DNA of 64,000 nucleotides from Trachelipus rathkii (taxonomy: Eukaryota > Arthropoda > Malacostraca > Isopoda > Trachelipodidae): NCBI GenBank assembly GCA_015478945.1, contig JABUQX010004744.1, forward strand, positions 45,001 through 109,000, given 5' to 3'. Numbering within the stretch: the stretch's first letter is position 1; each line of letters opens with the position of its first letter. The notes beneath the pieces were generated by a model. It made no database searches. It saw only the letters and a program-made list of their open reading frames with translations, and was not told the origin of the DNA. Below are positions 10,162 through 20,905 of the stretch, piece by piece. The position numbers and the translations under genes are program-made.

Positions 10162-11229
10162 TTAATTTTACTTTTCCGGCAGCAGAAAAAAAAACAAAAT
10201 TCCAGAATCTGCTACTTTTAATAACATACAATAACATATTTTAAAAATAAATCGATTAGTTGTAAAACGATTATTTGTAATAGAAGATTGAAAGAAAACG
10301 CGCGTCAGTAATCAGTATGCTTACAATGTTTATAGTGGGCGGATGTGTATTATGTACCTCTGATTCTAAAGTTTAGAAATGAATGTAATTGATATATTTA
10401 ATATATGCCAAAACGATTGGAGTTTGCTACCTTTTTTACAAGAAAAATAATTTTGCAAGAAAAGATGTGAAAAATATTTAAAAGAATTTTCAGTACTAAA
10501 CGTTGTGGCAAAATTTAAATTTTACTCTAATGCCTTCTACTCAGTTGCTGCAACCTATATCGAGACCATATCCATGAATTGTGAGTACTTTAATATATTA
10601 GGTAGACGCAGACTCTAAGCAGCTACTAGGAGAAAAAAAAGAAAGGGAGGTATTCTGGCGTTATTTAACACCCATCATTTTCTATCTATCTCCCCGTACA
10701 CTGCCTCGCGTATAAACCCACCTTTTTCCCTCAACCAGCACCGACTCAGTGAGAAAGGAGGAGGGGGCCGAGCCATCCTTTCCACGCGACCACGAGAGTC
10801 ATTGACATCATTCGCTGGGGTGAACGGTCTATCCTCTTGCGAGGTGGTCAAAGTTCAACTCGGGGGAAAGGTTTTTCTCAAATTCAGCTTTCCTCGTAAA
10901 CGTTTTAGGCGGCCAAGCACTCGCCCCATTGAGATAACCTCCCACTGAATCGAAAACAAACCACATACTCAACAACTAGGGGAAAAAGCTCTAATTTTCT
11001 GTCAAAAAGCGGAAAAATCCGTCTTTTTCAACCTCGACTCGCGAATACTCTACTTAAAAGTTTCGACCCCTCGCCGTGAAATTTTCTCTCGATTTCAGTT
11101 TTTTGACTGAGGTCACCTAAAACTGCTGAGGGGATGCAGAGTTACACTTCCTCGCGATCTACCGTTGTCGTGAGTCTATTTGCCGTGGAGAGGGTGACGA
11201 GACATACAGTCTCGCACGAAGCTACAAGT
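10161..11229. other. Left edge of structured-repeat array 1
   Basis: The first 450 bases are unassigned. From about 10640 to 10850 the sequence matches the distal part of module C (CCCGTACACTGCCTCG, GGGGCCGAGCCATCC, hairpin CATTCGCTGGGGTGAACG). The rest to 11229 is unassigned and non-coding. Confidence 0.5.
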
Positions 11230-11634
<405 letters not shown>

Positions 11635-11920
11635 GCAGCAAACTAAGGAAAAGAGAAACAGCAGCGTTGCAGCAGAAGCGCAATTGGCTCCATTTCCAAA
11701 CCAGCATCGTCATTGCGGTTCGGAAGAGGGAGTGAAAGACCGCTTTTCCTGCGTTTTGCTGTTGAAATCTGCTATCACTCATCCCGTACACTGCCTCGAG
11801 TATAACCCTACCTTCCTCCTCTAAATCAGCGACTCGGAGAGGAAGAAGGAGGGGGCCACGCCATCCTTTCCACGCGACCACGAGGGTCATTGACATCATT
11901 CGCCGGGGCGAACGGTCTGT
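11635..11920. repeat. Structured module C, copy 1
   Basis: Core hairpin CCAAACCAGCATCGTCATTG with GGTTCGG (about 11694-11720), followed by GAGGGAGTGAAAGACCGC, then the distal part with GAGTATAACCC and hairpin CATTCGCCGGGGCGAACG. It can fold as a long irregular stem: CAGCAGAAGCG before the core pairs with CGCTTTTCCTG after it. Confidence 0.65.
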
Positions 11921-11954
11921 CCTCTGCCTTCACAGCTTTTTCAAGCTCGAACGC

Positions 11955-12067
11955 AAGCTACCTGTTGGTCACTTCCTCTGTCATACATCTAAACAAGAGT
12001 GTAAAAAGGGAGGACCGAGAAAGCTCGTGCCACTAAACCACGTTAAGGTCAGTAGCTATCGTAGTGG
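11955..12067 (+). repeat. Pseudoknot module A, copy 1
   Basis: P1 is AGCTAC (11956-11961) with GTAGCT (12052-12057). P3 is CCACTA (12030-12035) with TAGTGG (12062-12067), so the P3 partner lies outside P1 and the two stems cross. The linker reads ACCACGTTAAGGTC. Strand is arbitrary because transcription direction is unknown. Confidence 0.65.
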
Positions 12068-12144
12068 GCCGAAGTGCCTAGATTCTTTGTCAACTTTAGC
12101 GGATTAGACATCGTTTAACCGATTTTTCCTTTCTCTCAAGAAAG

Positions 12145-12236
12145 ACCAACCGTGGTGGGTCCCGACGCCACCACGGCCTTTCATAGGATTTATAAAAAAG
12201 CCATTGGCTATGATGGGTGCCCAAGCCATCATGGCC
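12145..12236. repeat. CATGG/CCACC hairpin pair
   Basis: Two successive hairpins. CCGTGGTGG closes with CCACCACGG (about 12149-12176). CTATGATGGGTGCCC is followed by a complementary CCATCATGG (about 12207-12233). Similar hairpins recur at 14366-14800, 49200-49620 and 51380-51412. Confidence 0.6.
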
Positions 12237-12283
12237 GCCTTTCGACTTTAAAAGCTGCACGACTTCTGGTTTAGCCGTTTAGC

Positions 12284-12412
12284 CACATGTACACACACAC
12301 ATCTACACGAATCTTTAAGAGTGCCTAACTCTACGATTGGTAGATGTGTGCGTGTACATAGCGTTACCAGCCTGAACCGCGGGGAGGCGGCAGCCGTTTC
12401 AGGCCAAATGCC
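12284..12412. repeat. Structured module B, copy 1
   Basis: Arms at 12287-12306 and 12340-12359 are complementary at 19 of 20 positions and enclose an inner hairpin AGAGT/ACTCT. A second stem, GCCTGAA (12370-12376) with TTCAGGC (12398-12404), encloses ACCGCGGGGAGGCGGCAGCCG. In other copies this stem is GCTTGGA with TCCAAGC, a compensated change. Confidence 0.65.
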
Positions 12413-12815
12413 TCCTTTAACATGGAGTCGTTACCGTTGCAGCATCCGCCGAATCTCCATGTAAAAATATATTGGTATGGGTGAAACGACGACGCAGCAG
12501 GAAGTACCGAAAAGGGGGTGGAAAATGGAAGATAGTAAAGATTGAGCAAAAGTTGCTGCAGGGCCTGCAACAAAAAGCTGCAGCATCTAGAGCTCATTCC
12601 GTACTAATCTTTAAAATGAGCATTACCTATGTCCTCCCCACAAAATATGTGGGAACACCCAGGGTTGCTCGCAACCCCTTTGTTTCGTCGCATGGAGTAG
12701 GGAGTAGTATCGGCAGCAGGACCAGCAAAATAAAACTGCTGCTTCTACAACATCCCTAGTCACTCGACATAGTTTTACCATTGGGCAGGTTCATAGTCTG
12801 AGGTATGCATGGCTT
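12413..12815. repeat. Module F, copy 1
   Basis: Segment with TGAAACGACGACGCAGCAG, a palindromic GCTGCAGGGCCTGCAAC and a poly-purine stretch. It is repeated at 51790-52165 in the same position after module B. Non-coding as far as can be seen. Confidence 0.6.
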
Positions 12816-13883
12816 TTACAGGTTGGAATGACCTTCAGCTTTGAGATAAGATTAGGATTTCTTATACTTTTTGTGTTGTGCTCTACAGAAGAACCGGCAA
12901 CAATTCCCGAAACGAGAAGAGGGTACCATACTCGAACAGGACATCTTCCGTATCACACAACATCTTAATCAAATTAGAAATCCATATATCTATCTCTAAG
13001 CAATTCTGCAATTCTCGGTCAAATCCAACCTTTTTCGCCAGGCATTCCTCATCTCCCAACACGTCCTTTCGGTACGCGCAGGGCTCCTGACCTCGCCCTT
13101 TGTTTCGTCGCTTTGGTGGCATAGGACTATAGGAGCAGCAGCACGAGGAAATTTCCCCTTACCACCACCACCACCACCACCACCACCACAACAACAACTA
13201 CTACTACAACAGCCTAGCCACGCGACAAAGTTTGCACGGGCGGTTAACATTTACCATCAAAGGTGTTACACGAAGACTACTTCGCAACTAAAAAGACAAC
13301 ACGTGCAGTTAGTTTCCAGCCCCACTCTCCAGTAAGATATTCGGTTTTACAAGTAGCAAAGCACCCCTACGAACGCCCCAAACAGACACAGATCCCCTGA
13401 CATAGCTATAAAGGAGCGACCAATTCCACTAAGGTTTCAGTTCCAATCTACGTCCTAGTTGCATCAGACAGCCTCACATTACCATTTTTAGAGAGATCAG
13501 ACTGAAGCGGGATCTATGGTCATCACCCCCTCCATTATTCTTAAATTGTGCGGTGAGAGACGCCGTAGCAGGAAATGAAATCGCGAGTTTACCGGAATAA
13601 TTGGTGTATCATCCTCAATTCAACGACTCAATCCTCCGCTCAACGACCAAACCTCGGCAAGCAGTTTACCTATCGTTTAGCTATCACCGATCACTGGTAG
13701 ACCCAAATCGCAAGCCAACCAAGGTAGCCATCCTTTAGTTGAAAACGACTTTAAAAGACCAATGAAACGGTGACATTGCCCGAAGGGAACCACATGGAGG
13801 TGATAGGCAAGTCAATCCCTTCAAATTTAGCCACTGCACCACGTACAGTCAAAAACATTTCGAGATACAATGGTTGCCATTTA
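12816..13883. other. Unassigned non-coding stretch
   Basis: No module is recognised here, though GTTTCGTCGC words link it to module F. It has a (CCA)n run at 13160-13187. Open frames at 12878-13250 are short and not recognised. Likely decayed array sequence. Confidence 0.4.
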
Positions 13884-13892
13884 GCCGCCTGT

Positions 13893-13946
<54 letters not shown>

Positions 13947-14121
13947 GCACGCACGCGCGCGCACACGCACACGCACCTTTGAGAGTGACTAACTCTACGA
14001 TTGGTAAATGTCTGTGTGTGTCTACAAAACGTTACCAGCTTGGACCGCGTGGAGGCGGCAACCGTTTCCAAGCCAAAAGCATTTTTTTGCACAACACCCC
14101 AAAAAAAATGTAAAAAGGGTA
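13884..14121. repeat. Module B, copy 2, with (CA)n arm and U/A tail
   Basis: The left arm is swollen by a (CA)n/(CGCA)n array (13894-13976). The core GAGAGTGACTAACTC follows, then stem GCTTGGA (14038-14044) with TCCAAGC (14067-14073). A tail hairpin has a T run and an A run: GCATTTTTTTGC, then ACACCCC, then AAAAAAAATGTAAAAAGGGT. Confidence 0.65.
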
Positions 14122-14199
14122 AATTGACTGAATAGCGCGTTTCCGAGGAAAAGAAAAAGATGGAAAATAAAATGACATGAATTAAGAAACTGATTGCCA

Positions 14200-14800
14200 A
14201 CTAGTGACCGCGTTTCCGAAGAAAGGCATTTCTCGGCCGCGCTCGACAAGGGCGATCATAGGGCCGCCCATAAACAGCAAAAGAAAGGAAAAAAAGGAGA
14301 CATGGATTAAGAAGAACTTGATCGCGTTTCCTAAGAAAGAAGACATAAATAAGCAACTCCTAGAACTCTCCATGATGGGTGCCGAAGCCACCATGGAGAG
14401 ACGCAAGTTGCTACTCAGTAACTCTCGTGTAAAAGAGAGACATGACCTGGTTACCTCATGGAATAAGAATTCAGCCAAGAAACAAAAGAAAGCGAATAAG
14501 AAAAATGGGAAGAAAATTATTCGAGAAATGAAAGCCAAGCCAACTCTCCATGATGGGTGCCGAAGCCACCATAGAGAGACGCAAGTTGCTACTAACTTTC
14601 TCGTGAACAGGAAGCCAAGTCAACTACTAATGATACAAATTCAGAAAAAAGAGGAGACATGGATTAACCAACTAGTTTACCGAGAACTGGAACCACAAAA
14701 TCTTGTGAAATAGAGAGGATGAAGAGATAAATCGAGACATGAAAGCCAAGCCAACCCAACTCTCCATGATGGGGGTCCCCAAGCCACCATGGAGGAAAAA
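14200..14800. repeat. Array of CTCCATG hairpins
   Basis: Three hairpins of the form CTCCATGATGG, loop GTGCCGAAG or similar, CCACCATGGAG (about 14366-14400, 14539-14578 and 14760-14796). They are separated by GAGACATGGATTAAG-type repeats. The long open frame through them on the plus strand is very Lys-rich and built from the repeats, so I do not call it a gene. Confidence 0.55.
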
Positions 14801-14884
14801 AGACTTTTCTTCACCTTCACCTAACAAGACACCCGTTTACTACAATCATCTCTTACTACTTCCCTGCGGCGTCTTTTATTTTCC

Positions 14885-15020
14885 GTAGCTACCTGTTAGT
14901 TCTCCTTCTCCTATATATTCATGCCTATTACAGTGAGGCGCGAATATATTTGGTTGGGGAAGGATTAGGTCGATAGCTTTAACCATGGTTTGTTCGCGAA
15001 ACCACCATGCCGGGGCGGAA
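14885..15020 (+). repeat. Pseudoknot module A, copy lacking one P3 strand
   Basis: Same subtype as 16683-16832 and 50251-50401, but about 17 bases are deleted, which removes the CCGCCCC strand and part of the ACC-CAAGG linker. The partner GGGGCGG is still present near 15012-15018. This copy cannot form the pseudoknot and is probably decayed. Confidence 0.6.
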
Positions 15021-15029
15021 ATTCGGGAA

Positions 15030-16225
15030 ATGCGAACTTTGGGAGACATAAAGGAACTCACCTCTCTCTCTCCCCCAGATGGATGTACCCTCTTAGCAGC
15101 AAATCAAGGAAAAAAGAAACAGCAACGTTTCAGCAGAAGAGGACTTTGCTCCATTTCCAAACTAGCATCGTTATTGCGGTTCGGTAGAGGGAGTGAAAGA
15201 CCGCTTTTTCTGGCGTTCGCTGCTGAAAGCTACTGACACTCTTTCCGTATACTGCCTCGAGTATAATCCCTCATTTTCTCTAAATACGTGCTTTAAAAGA
15301 GAGAGAAAGGAACTCACCTCTCTCTCTCTCCCACAGATGGATGTACCCTCTTAGCAGGAAATAATGGAAAAGAGAATTTGCAACGTTTCAGCATAAGCGG
15401 ACTTCGCTCCATTTCCAAATCAGCATCGTTATTGCGGTTAGGTAGAGGGAGTGAAAGACCGTTTTTTCTGGCGTTTGCTGCTGAAAGCTGTTGACACTCT
15501 TCCCGTACACTGCCTCGAGTATAATCCCTCCGTTTCTCTAAATACGCGCTTTGAGAGAGAGAAAGGAACTTACCTCTCTCTCTCTCTCCACCAGATGGAT
15601 GTACCCTCTTAGCAGCAAATCAAGGAAAAGAGAAACAGCAACGTTTCAGCAGAAGCGGACTTTGCTCCATTTCCAAACTAGCATCGTTATTGCGGTTCGG
15701 TAGAGGGAGTGAAAGACCGCTTTTTCTGGCGTTCGCTGCTGAAAGCTGCTTACACTCTTCCCGTACACTGCCTCGAGTATAATCCCTCCTTTTCTCTCTC
15801 TCAACCATGCAGGAACTCGGATAAGAGTAAAGAAGGAGGAGGGGACGCGCCATCCTTTCTACGCGACCAAGAGGGTCATTGACATCATTCGCCGGGGTGA
15901 ATGGTCTATCCTCTCGCTTTGAGAGAGAGAAAGGAACTCGCCTCTCTCTCCCCCAGATGGATGTACCCTCTTAGCAGCAAACTAAGGAAAAGAGAAACAA
16001 CACCGTTTCAGCAGAAGCGGACTTGGACTCCATTTCCAAACCAGCATCGTTATTGCGGTTCGGTTGAGGGAGTGAAAGACCGCTTTTTCTGGCGTTCGCT
16101 GCTTACACTCTTCCCGTACAATGCCTCGAGTATAATCCCTCCTTTTCTCTCTCTCAACCATGCAGCAACTCGGATAAGAGTAAAGAAGGAGGAGGGGGCC
16201 GCGCCATCCATTCTACGCGACCACG
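15030..16225. repeat. Tandem module C array, 4 units
   Basis: Units begin near 15030, 15290, 15545 and 15910. Each has a CT run, CAGATGGATGTACCCTCTTA, the core hairpin with ATCGTTATTG and GGTTCGG, and GTGAAAGACCG. The later units add the distal hairpin CATTCGCCGGGGTGAATG. Units are similar and in direct order, so they spread by tandem duplication. Frames on both strands carry stops in most units. Confidence 0.7.
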
Positions 16226-16229
16226 AGGG

Positions 16230-16414
16230 TTGGTTGCCATTTAGCCGTTATTACACACACAACTACACGAACCTTTGAGAGTGACTAACTCTACGATTGG
16301 TAGATGTGTGTGTCTACATAACGTTATCAGCTTGGACCGCATGGAGGCGGCAACCCTTTCCCAAGCCAAAAGCATTTTTTTGCACAACACCCAAAAAAAA
16401 AATGTAAAAAGGGT
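16230..16414. repeat. Structured module B, copy 3, with U/A tail
   Basis: Core GAGAGTGACTAACTC (about 16276-16290), stem GCTTGGA (16330-16336) with CCCAAGC, then the T-run/A-run tail ending GTAAAAAGGGT. It follows module C and precedes a module A, as at 49.8-50.4 kb. Confidence 0.65.
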
Positions 16415-16682
16415 AAGTTGACTTTCATTCGCCAACTTGATCGGGAAATCACGAATCAGCTTTAGACGAAATGTCTTTCAAAGTGTTTTATCATTATAAT
16501 TAATCCATGTCTCGTTTTATTTCCTGTCAAATAAAACGAAGAACCTTTGGATAAAAACACTAAACTCATCTCGGAAACGAGGTCAAATCCTATAAAGAAG
16601 GAAATGCTCTTCTTCACCGAACAAGACACACGTTTCCTACACTCATCTCATACTACTTCCCTGCGGCGTCTTTTATTTTCCG
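16415..16682. repeat. Inter-module spacer shared with 49.99-50.25 kb
   Basis: Contains AATCCATGTCTCGTTTTATT and CCCTGCGGCGTCTTTTATTT, both repeated at 50075-50250. Non-coding. Confidence 0.55.
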
Positions 16683-16832
16683 TAGCTACCTGTTAGTTCT
16701 CCTTCCCCTATATATTAATGCCTATCACAGTGAGGCAAAAATATTAGATCGGGGAAGGATGAGGCCGCCCCACCTCACCAAGGTCGATAGCTTTTACCAT
16801 GGTTGGTTCGCCAAACCACCATGCTGGGGTGG
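16683..16832 (+). repeat. Pseudoknot module A, GGGGCGG subtype
   Basis: P1 is AGCTA (16684-16688) with TAGCT (16788-16792). The long P2 hairpin is closed by CCTTCCCC/GGGGAAGG and capped by TGCCT/AGGCA. P3 is CCGCCCC (16765-16771) with GGGGTGG (16826-16832), using one G-U pair. P4 is CATGGTTGG closing with CCACCATG. Confidence 0.7.
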
Positions 16833-16839
16833 AAATTCG

Positions 16840-17640
16840 GGAAATAAGAACTTTGGGAAAGAGAAAGGAACTCACCTCTCTCTCTACCCAAGATGGATGT
16901 ATCCTCTTAGCAGCAAATCAAGAAAAAGAAAAACAGCAACGTTTCAGCAGAAGCGGACTTTGCTCCATTTCCAAACCAGGATCGTTATTGCGGTTCGGTA
17001 GAGGGAGTGAAAGACCGCTTTTTCTGGCGTTCGCTGCTGACACTCTTCCCGTACACTGCCTCGAGTGTAATCCCTCCTTTTCTCTCTCTCTCAACCATGC
17101 AGCAACTCGGGTGAGAGTAAAGGAGGAGGAGGGGACGCGCCATCCTTTCTACTCACACCAAGAGGGTCATTGACATCATTCGCCGGGGTGAATGGTCTAT
17201 CTATCCCCTTGCAGAAACTCGGAAAATACGCGCTTTGGGAGAGAGAGAAAGGAACTCACCTCTCTCTCTCTCTCTCTCTCCTCCAGATGGATGTACCCTC
17301 TTAGCAGCAAACTAAGGAAAAGAGAAACAGCAACGTTTCAGCAGAAGCGAACTTCGCTCCATTTCCAAACCAGCATAGTTATTGCGGTTCGGTAGAGGGA
17401 GTGAAAGACCGCTTTTTCTGGCGTTCGTTGCTGAAAGCTGCTGACACTCTTCCCGTATACTGCCTCGAGTATAATCCCTCATTTTCTCTAAATACGCTCT
17501 TTGAGAGAGAGAAAGGAACTCACCTCTCTCTCTCTCTCTCCACCAGATGGATGTACCCTCTTAGCAGCAAATCAAGGAAAAGAGAAACAGCAACGTTTCA
17601 GCAGAAGCGGACTTGGTTGCCATTTCCAAAAAAGGAAAAA
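16840..17640. repeat. Tandem module C array, 3 units
   Basis: Units start near 16845, 17220 and 17495; the last is cut at 17620 by A-rich low-complexity DNA. Core hairpins lie at about 16968-17000 and 17364-17395. CT runs vary in length between units. Confidence 0.7.
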
Positions 17641-18145
17641 AATTAAGAATAAATATAAAAATAAAAAAAAAAAAATTAAATAAATAAATAAAAAATAAAT
17701 AAAAATAAATAAATAAATAAAAATAAATCAATAAAAATAAATCAATAAATTCATAGTAAATAAATAAATAAATAAATAAATAAAATAAATGAATGAAAAA
17801 AATAAATGAATAAAAAAAATAAATGAATAAAAAAATAAATCAATAAAAAAAATATAAAAATAAATAAAAATAAATAAATAAATAAAAAGTAAAAATAAAT
17901 AAATGAATAAGTAAATAAAAATAAATAAATATAAATAAATAAATAATAAAAAATAAAAAATAATAAACAATTGTAATAATAAAAATAATAATAAAATAAA
18001 AATAATAATAATAATAAAAATAATAATAATAATAAAAATAGTAATAAAAAAAATAACAATAATAATAAAAATCATAATAAAAAAAATTGTAATTATTAAA
18101 AAAATATATATATATAAAACTAATAAAAAATAATAATAAGAAAAT

Positions 18146-18194
<49 letters not shown>

Positions 18195-18800
18195 TAATAA
18201 ATATTAATAAAAAATAAATAAAAATAAAAAAAAATAATACAAACAATAAATAAAGAAAATAATAAATAAATAATAACTAAATAAATAATAAAAAATAAAA
18301 AAATAAAAAATATAAAATACAAAAATACAAAAAAAAATACAAAAAAAAAATAAAAATAAAAAATAAAAATAAAATAAAAAATAAAAAAAAAAAAAAAAAA
18401 GAAAAAAATAAATGAATAAAATATTAAAGAAAAAAATAAAATAAAAAAAATAAATATAAAAAAAATAAATAAAAAATAATTAAATAAAAATAAATAAAAA
18501 ATAAATAAAAATAAATCAATAAATTCATAGAAAATAAATGAATGAAAAAAATAAATGAATAAATAAAAATAAATAAATATAAATAATTAAATAAATATAA
18601 ATAAATATAAATAAATAAATATAAAAGAAATAAATAATTAATAATAAAAAATGAATGAATAAATATAAATAAAAAAATATAAATAAATATGTAATTATTA
18701 ATTAATGAAATAATTTTTAATAATTAATTAAATAATTAATAAATAATAAATAATAAAAAATAAATTAATAATAATAATAATAAATAATAATGAAAATGAA

Positions 18801-18887
<87 letters not shown>

Positions 18888-19030
18888 GGGTAACAAATTT
18901 TTTTTTTTTAAATAATAATAATAATGATAATAATAAGAATAATAAAAAATAATAATAAAAATAAAATTAATAATAATAAAAAATAATAAAAAATAATAAA
19001 TATAAAAATTAATAATAATAAATAAGACAA
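17641..19030. repeat. A-rich low-complexity block
   Basis: Almost only A and T, made of AAAT, AAT and AAATAAAT units, with pure (AAT)n at 18802-18885. The long Phe/Ile/Leu frames on the minus strand are composition artefacts. Confidence 0.95.
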
Positions 19031-19331
19031 TTTACAAGGCTATTACGCTGATCGCTCCAAACTTATATTTTATAAAACATTACTGTGTTACTGGCAGACG
19101 TATGATTTTTCCATAACTATAGTAGTAAGACTGACACCTAAGAAAATTTTTTTAAAATTATTTAATTAAATAAATGGTAGTAAATGAAGTAAAGACATTT
19201 AAAGTTTGCTAAAATTTTAAATTATTAATTTTGAAAATTTCCATATGATGAAAAAGTAACTTAAACAATTGAACAATTAAATTAAATTGATTAATAAATA
19301 TTCACCTTGCTGTCGTGTGTGTGCCCCACAG
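19031..19331. other. AT-rich unique stretch
   Basis: No gene recognised. It ends in the splice-acceptor-like TGTGTGCCCCACAG. Confidence 0.5.
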
Positions 19332-19569
19332 AGGAGGTGCGTAGGAAGTTCTCGTCGGACGTCCTCGTCCTCTACTCCCTCCACCTCTAGGGCCTCACCC
19401 ACCTAGATTGTTTTGGGCAGTCTCACCTTCCTGGACATGTTCCTGAACAACCTGAGATTGTTATGAAATAATAACAATTTACATCATAAATGATTAAGGC
19501 ATTTTTAAATTTAATTTAGCCTACCTCTACTTCATCCCCAACATCGCCGGCAAACATCTCAAAGGAGAC
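19332..19569 (+). other. Exon-like coding pieces (unknown protein)
   Basis: Piece 1 starts after a CCCCACAG acceptor and reads EEVRRKFSSDVLVLYSLHL before a stop. Piece 2 (19520-19569) lies between an AATTTAG acceptor and a strong donor (GTAAGT at 19570) and reads YLYFIPNIAGKHLKGD. The GC content of both is far higher than the flanks. The first piece, with its acceptor, is duplicated at 28571-28680. This may be a pseudogene of a multi-exon protein. I do not recognise it. Confidence 0.35.
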
Positions 19570-19599
19570 GTAAGTAGTTGTGGGTGCTCCGGACCGCTG

Positions 19600-19910
19600 G
19601 CAGCTTTTTCTCAAAAAGTATAAGAGATATTTGCTTTAAACTTGGAATATAATCTATATATGGGATAAGGACGAATCCGTGTAAATTTCAAGTCTGTAGG
19701 ATGTATATAGGTGGTCACCCCCGGAGGGTGGACGCCGATATTGCGCTTACGCCCTTGTGGCGTGATCTGAGCGGATGAGTTTAGGCCTAACAAGTGTTCG
19801 GGCGACCGACCACCTGGAGGTCAAACAGACCGAAGGGCTGTTTGACCGACAGACACAGACTGAGCGCGCGCAAACACATTATTATTATTATTATTATTAT
19901 TGATACGTCG
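19600..19910. mobile_element. Dispersed element with (ATT)n tail
   Basis: GC-richer block with GGTCACCCCCGGAGGGTGG and an inverted pair GGTCAAACAG/CTGTTTGACC (about 19818-19845). It ends GCGCGCAAACAC then (ATT)n. A GC-rich body plus a simple-repeat tail fits a SINE or LINE 3' end. The family is not recognised. Confidence 0.45.
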
Positions 19911-20585
19911 AAGAAGTGTTTCCGAAGGAAACACTTCTGAGTTGTTTTAATACCCCTTCTACGTATCCTTCGTCACCTTCTACATCTCCTCCGTCAGCGT
20001 CTTCTTTACAATCGAGATCAATATCGATTCAATGTGCGACATTGCGTTCATTCACCTTTGGTTCGCATCCCTAGCCAACGACTCAAGCTCCAGGTTCGTG
20101 CTGCCCCGCAGGGTTCGACTCCGACCGCGATTCCGGCTCCGCCCGGAGTCGCATCGCCGCGGGGCCCGGTATTAGCTGGCTTATTATTTTTGGTATTATT
20201 TCCACCGTCGCGGTTTCTTCTTCGCATCCAGTTTTGACTCAAAATTATATCTACATAGGTTAGGTTATCGTATCAGGCTAAAATTTGAGGGGGTTAGATG
20301 GGAGGTAACCTGTCAGACCATGTTACGTTCTCATTAGCCCTGGGAAGGGGGCCCCACCCCCATTAAAAAATCAGTGTTCATAATTGGCTGAAATTTGGTG
20401 AAAGGATTCAGAGTTGAATTTCTAGAAATACTTGATATGTGAATCTGAGGAGTTGGCTCCGCTGGTGCTGAGCCACTGCGGTGCCTAGTTAATAAACATT
20501 CGTATAACAACAATGTTGGTTTCCTTATAAGGGTTATCGAGGTCGTAGAGTTCGAATATGATGGTTATAAGACCGTATAGGGTGT
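19911..20585. other. GC-rich patch of unknown nature, then AT-richer flank
   Basis: At 20034-20240 a GC-rich patch keeps open frames on both strands. One plus-strand frame has a membrane-like stretch (ISWLIIFGIISTVAVSSSH). No family is recognised. The stretch 20280-20480 holds related dispersed-repeat words (GGGGGCCCCACCCCC). Confidence 0.35.
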
Positions 20586-20589
20586 CTAG

Positions 20590-20905
20590 GATCCCACAGA
20601 AGGGGATCCCGCCCCAAACATTAAATATTGATGTAGAAAGCTGAAACTTGATATACAGCCTTTTTAGGTTGTATCTTAGGTGGATATGGGGTAAAATGAC
20701 CGATTTGACCAAATTTGGGGGACCAACCCCCCAAATCTGAAATATTTTCGTATAATGATGAAACTTGATATACAGCCTTTTTAGGTTGTATCTTAGGTGT
20801 ATACGGGGTAAAATGACCGATTTGACCAAATTTGGGGTACTCACCCCAAAATCTGAAATATTGACATAGAACAACGAAACTTGGTATACATCTTTCTTAT
20901 GATGT
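20590..20905. repeat. 117-bp tandem repeat, about 2.5 copies
   Basis: The word GAAACTTGATATACAGCC occurs at 20643 and 20760, and a variant at 20876, giving periods of 117 and 116 bp. Because 117 is a multiple of three, an open frame runs through on the minus strand. Its protein repeats itself (HLRYNLKRLYIKF), so I treat it as a repeat artefact. Confidence 0.75.

Noticed and set aside
14204..14713. 169-codon plus-strand frame, Lys-rich
   Set aside because: It is built from repeated hairpin units that recur without an open frame at 49 kb; composition follows the repeats.
17641..18880. Phe/Ile/Leu-rich frames resembling membrane proteins
   Set aside because: Pure A/T low complexity; the hydrophobic residues are a consequence of TTT and ATT codons.
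20485..20874. 129-codon minus-strand frame
   Set aside because: It stays open because the tandem unit is 117 bp, a multiple of three; the protein repeats itself.
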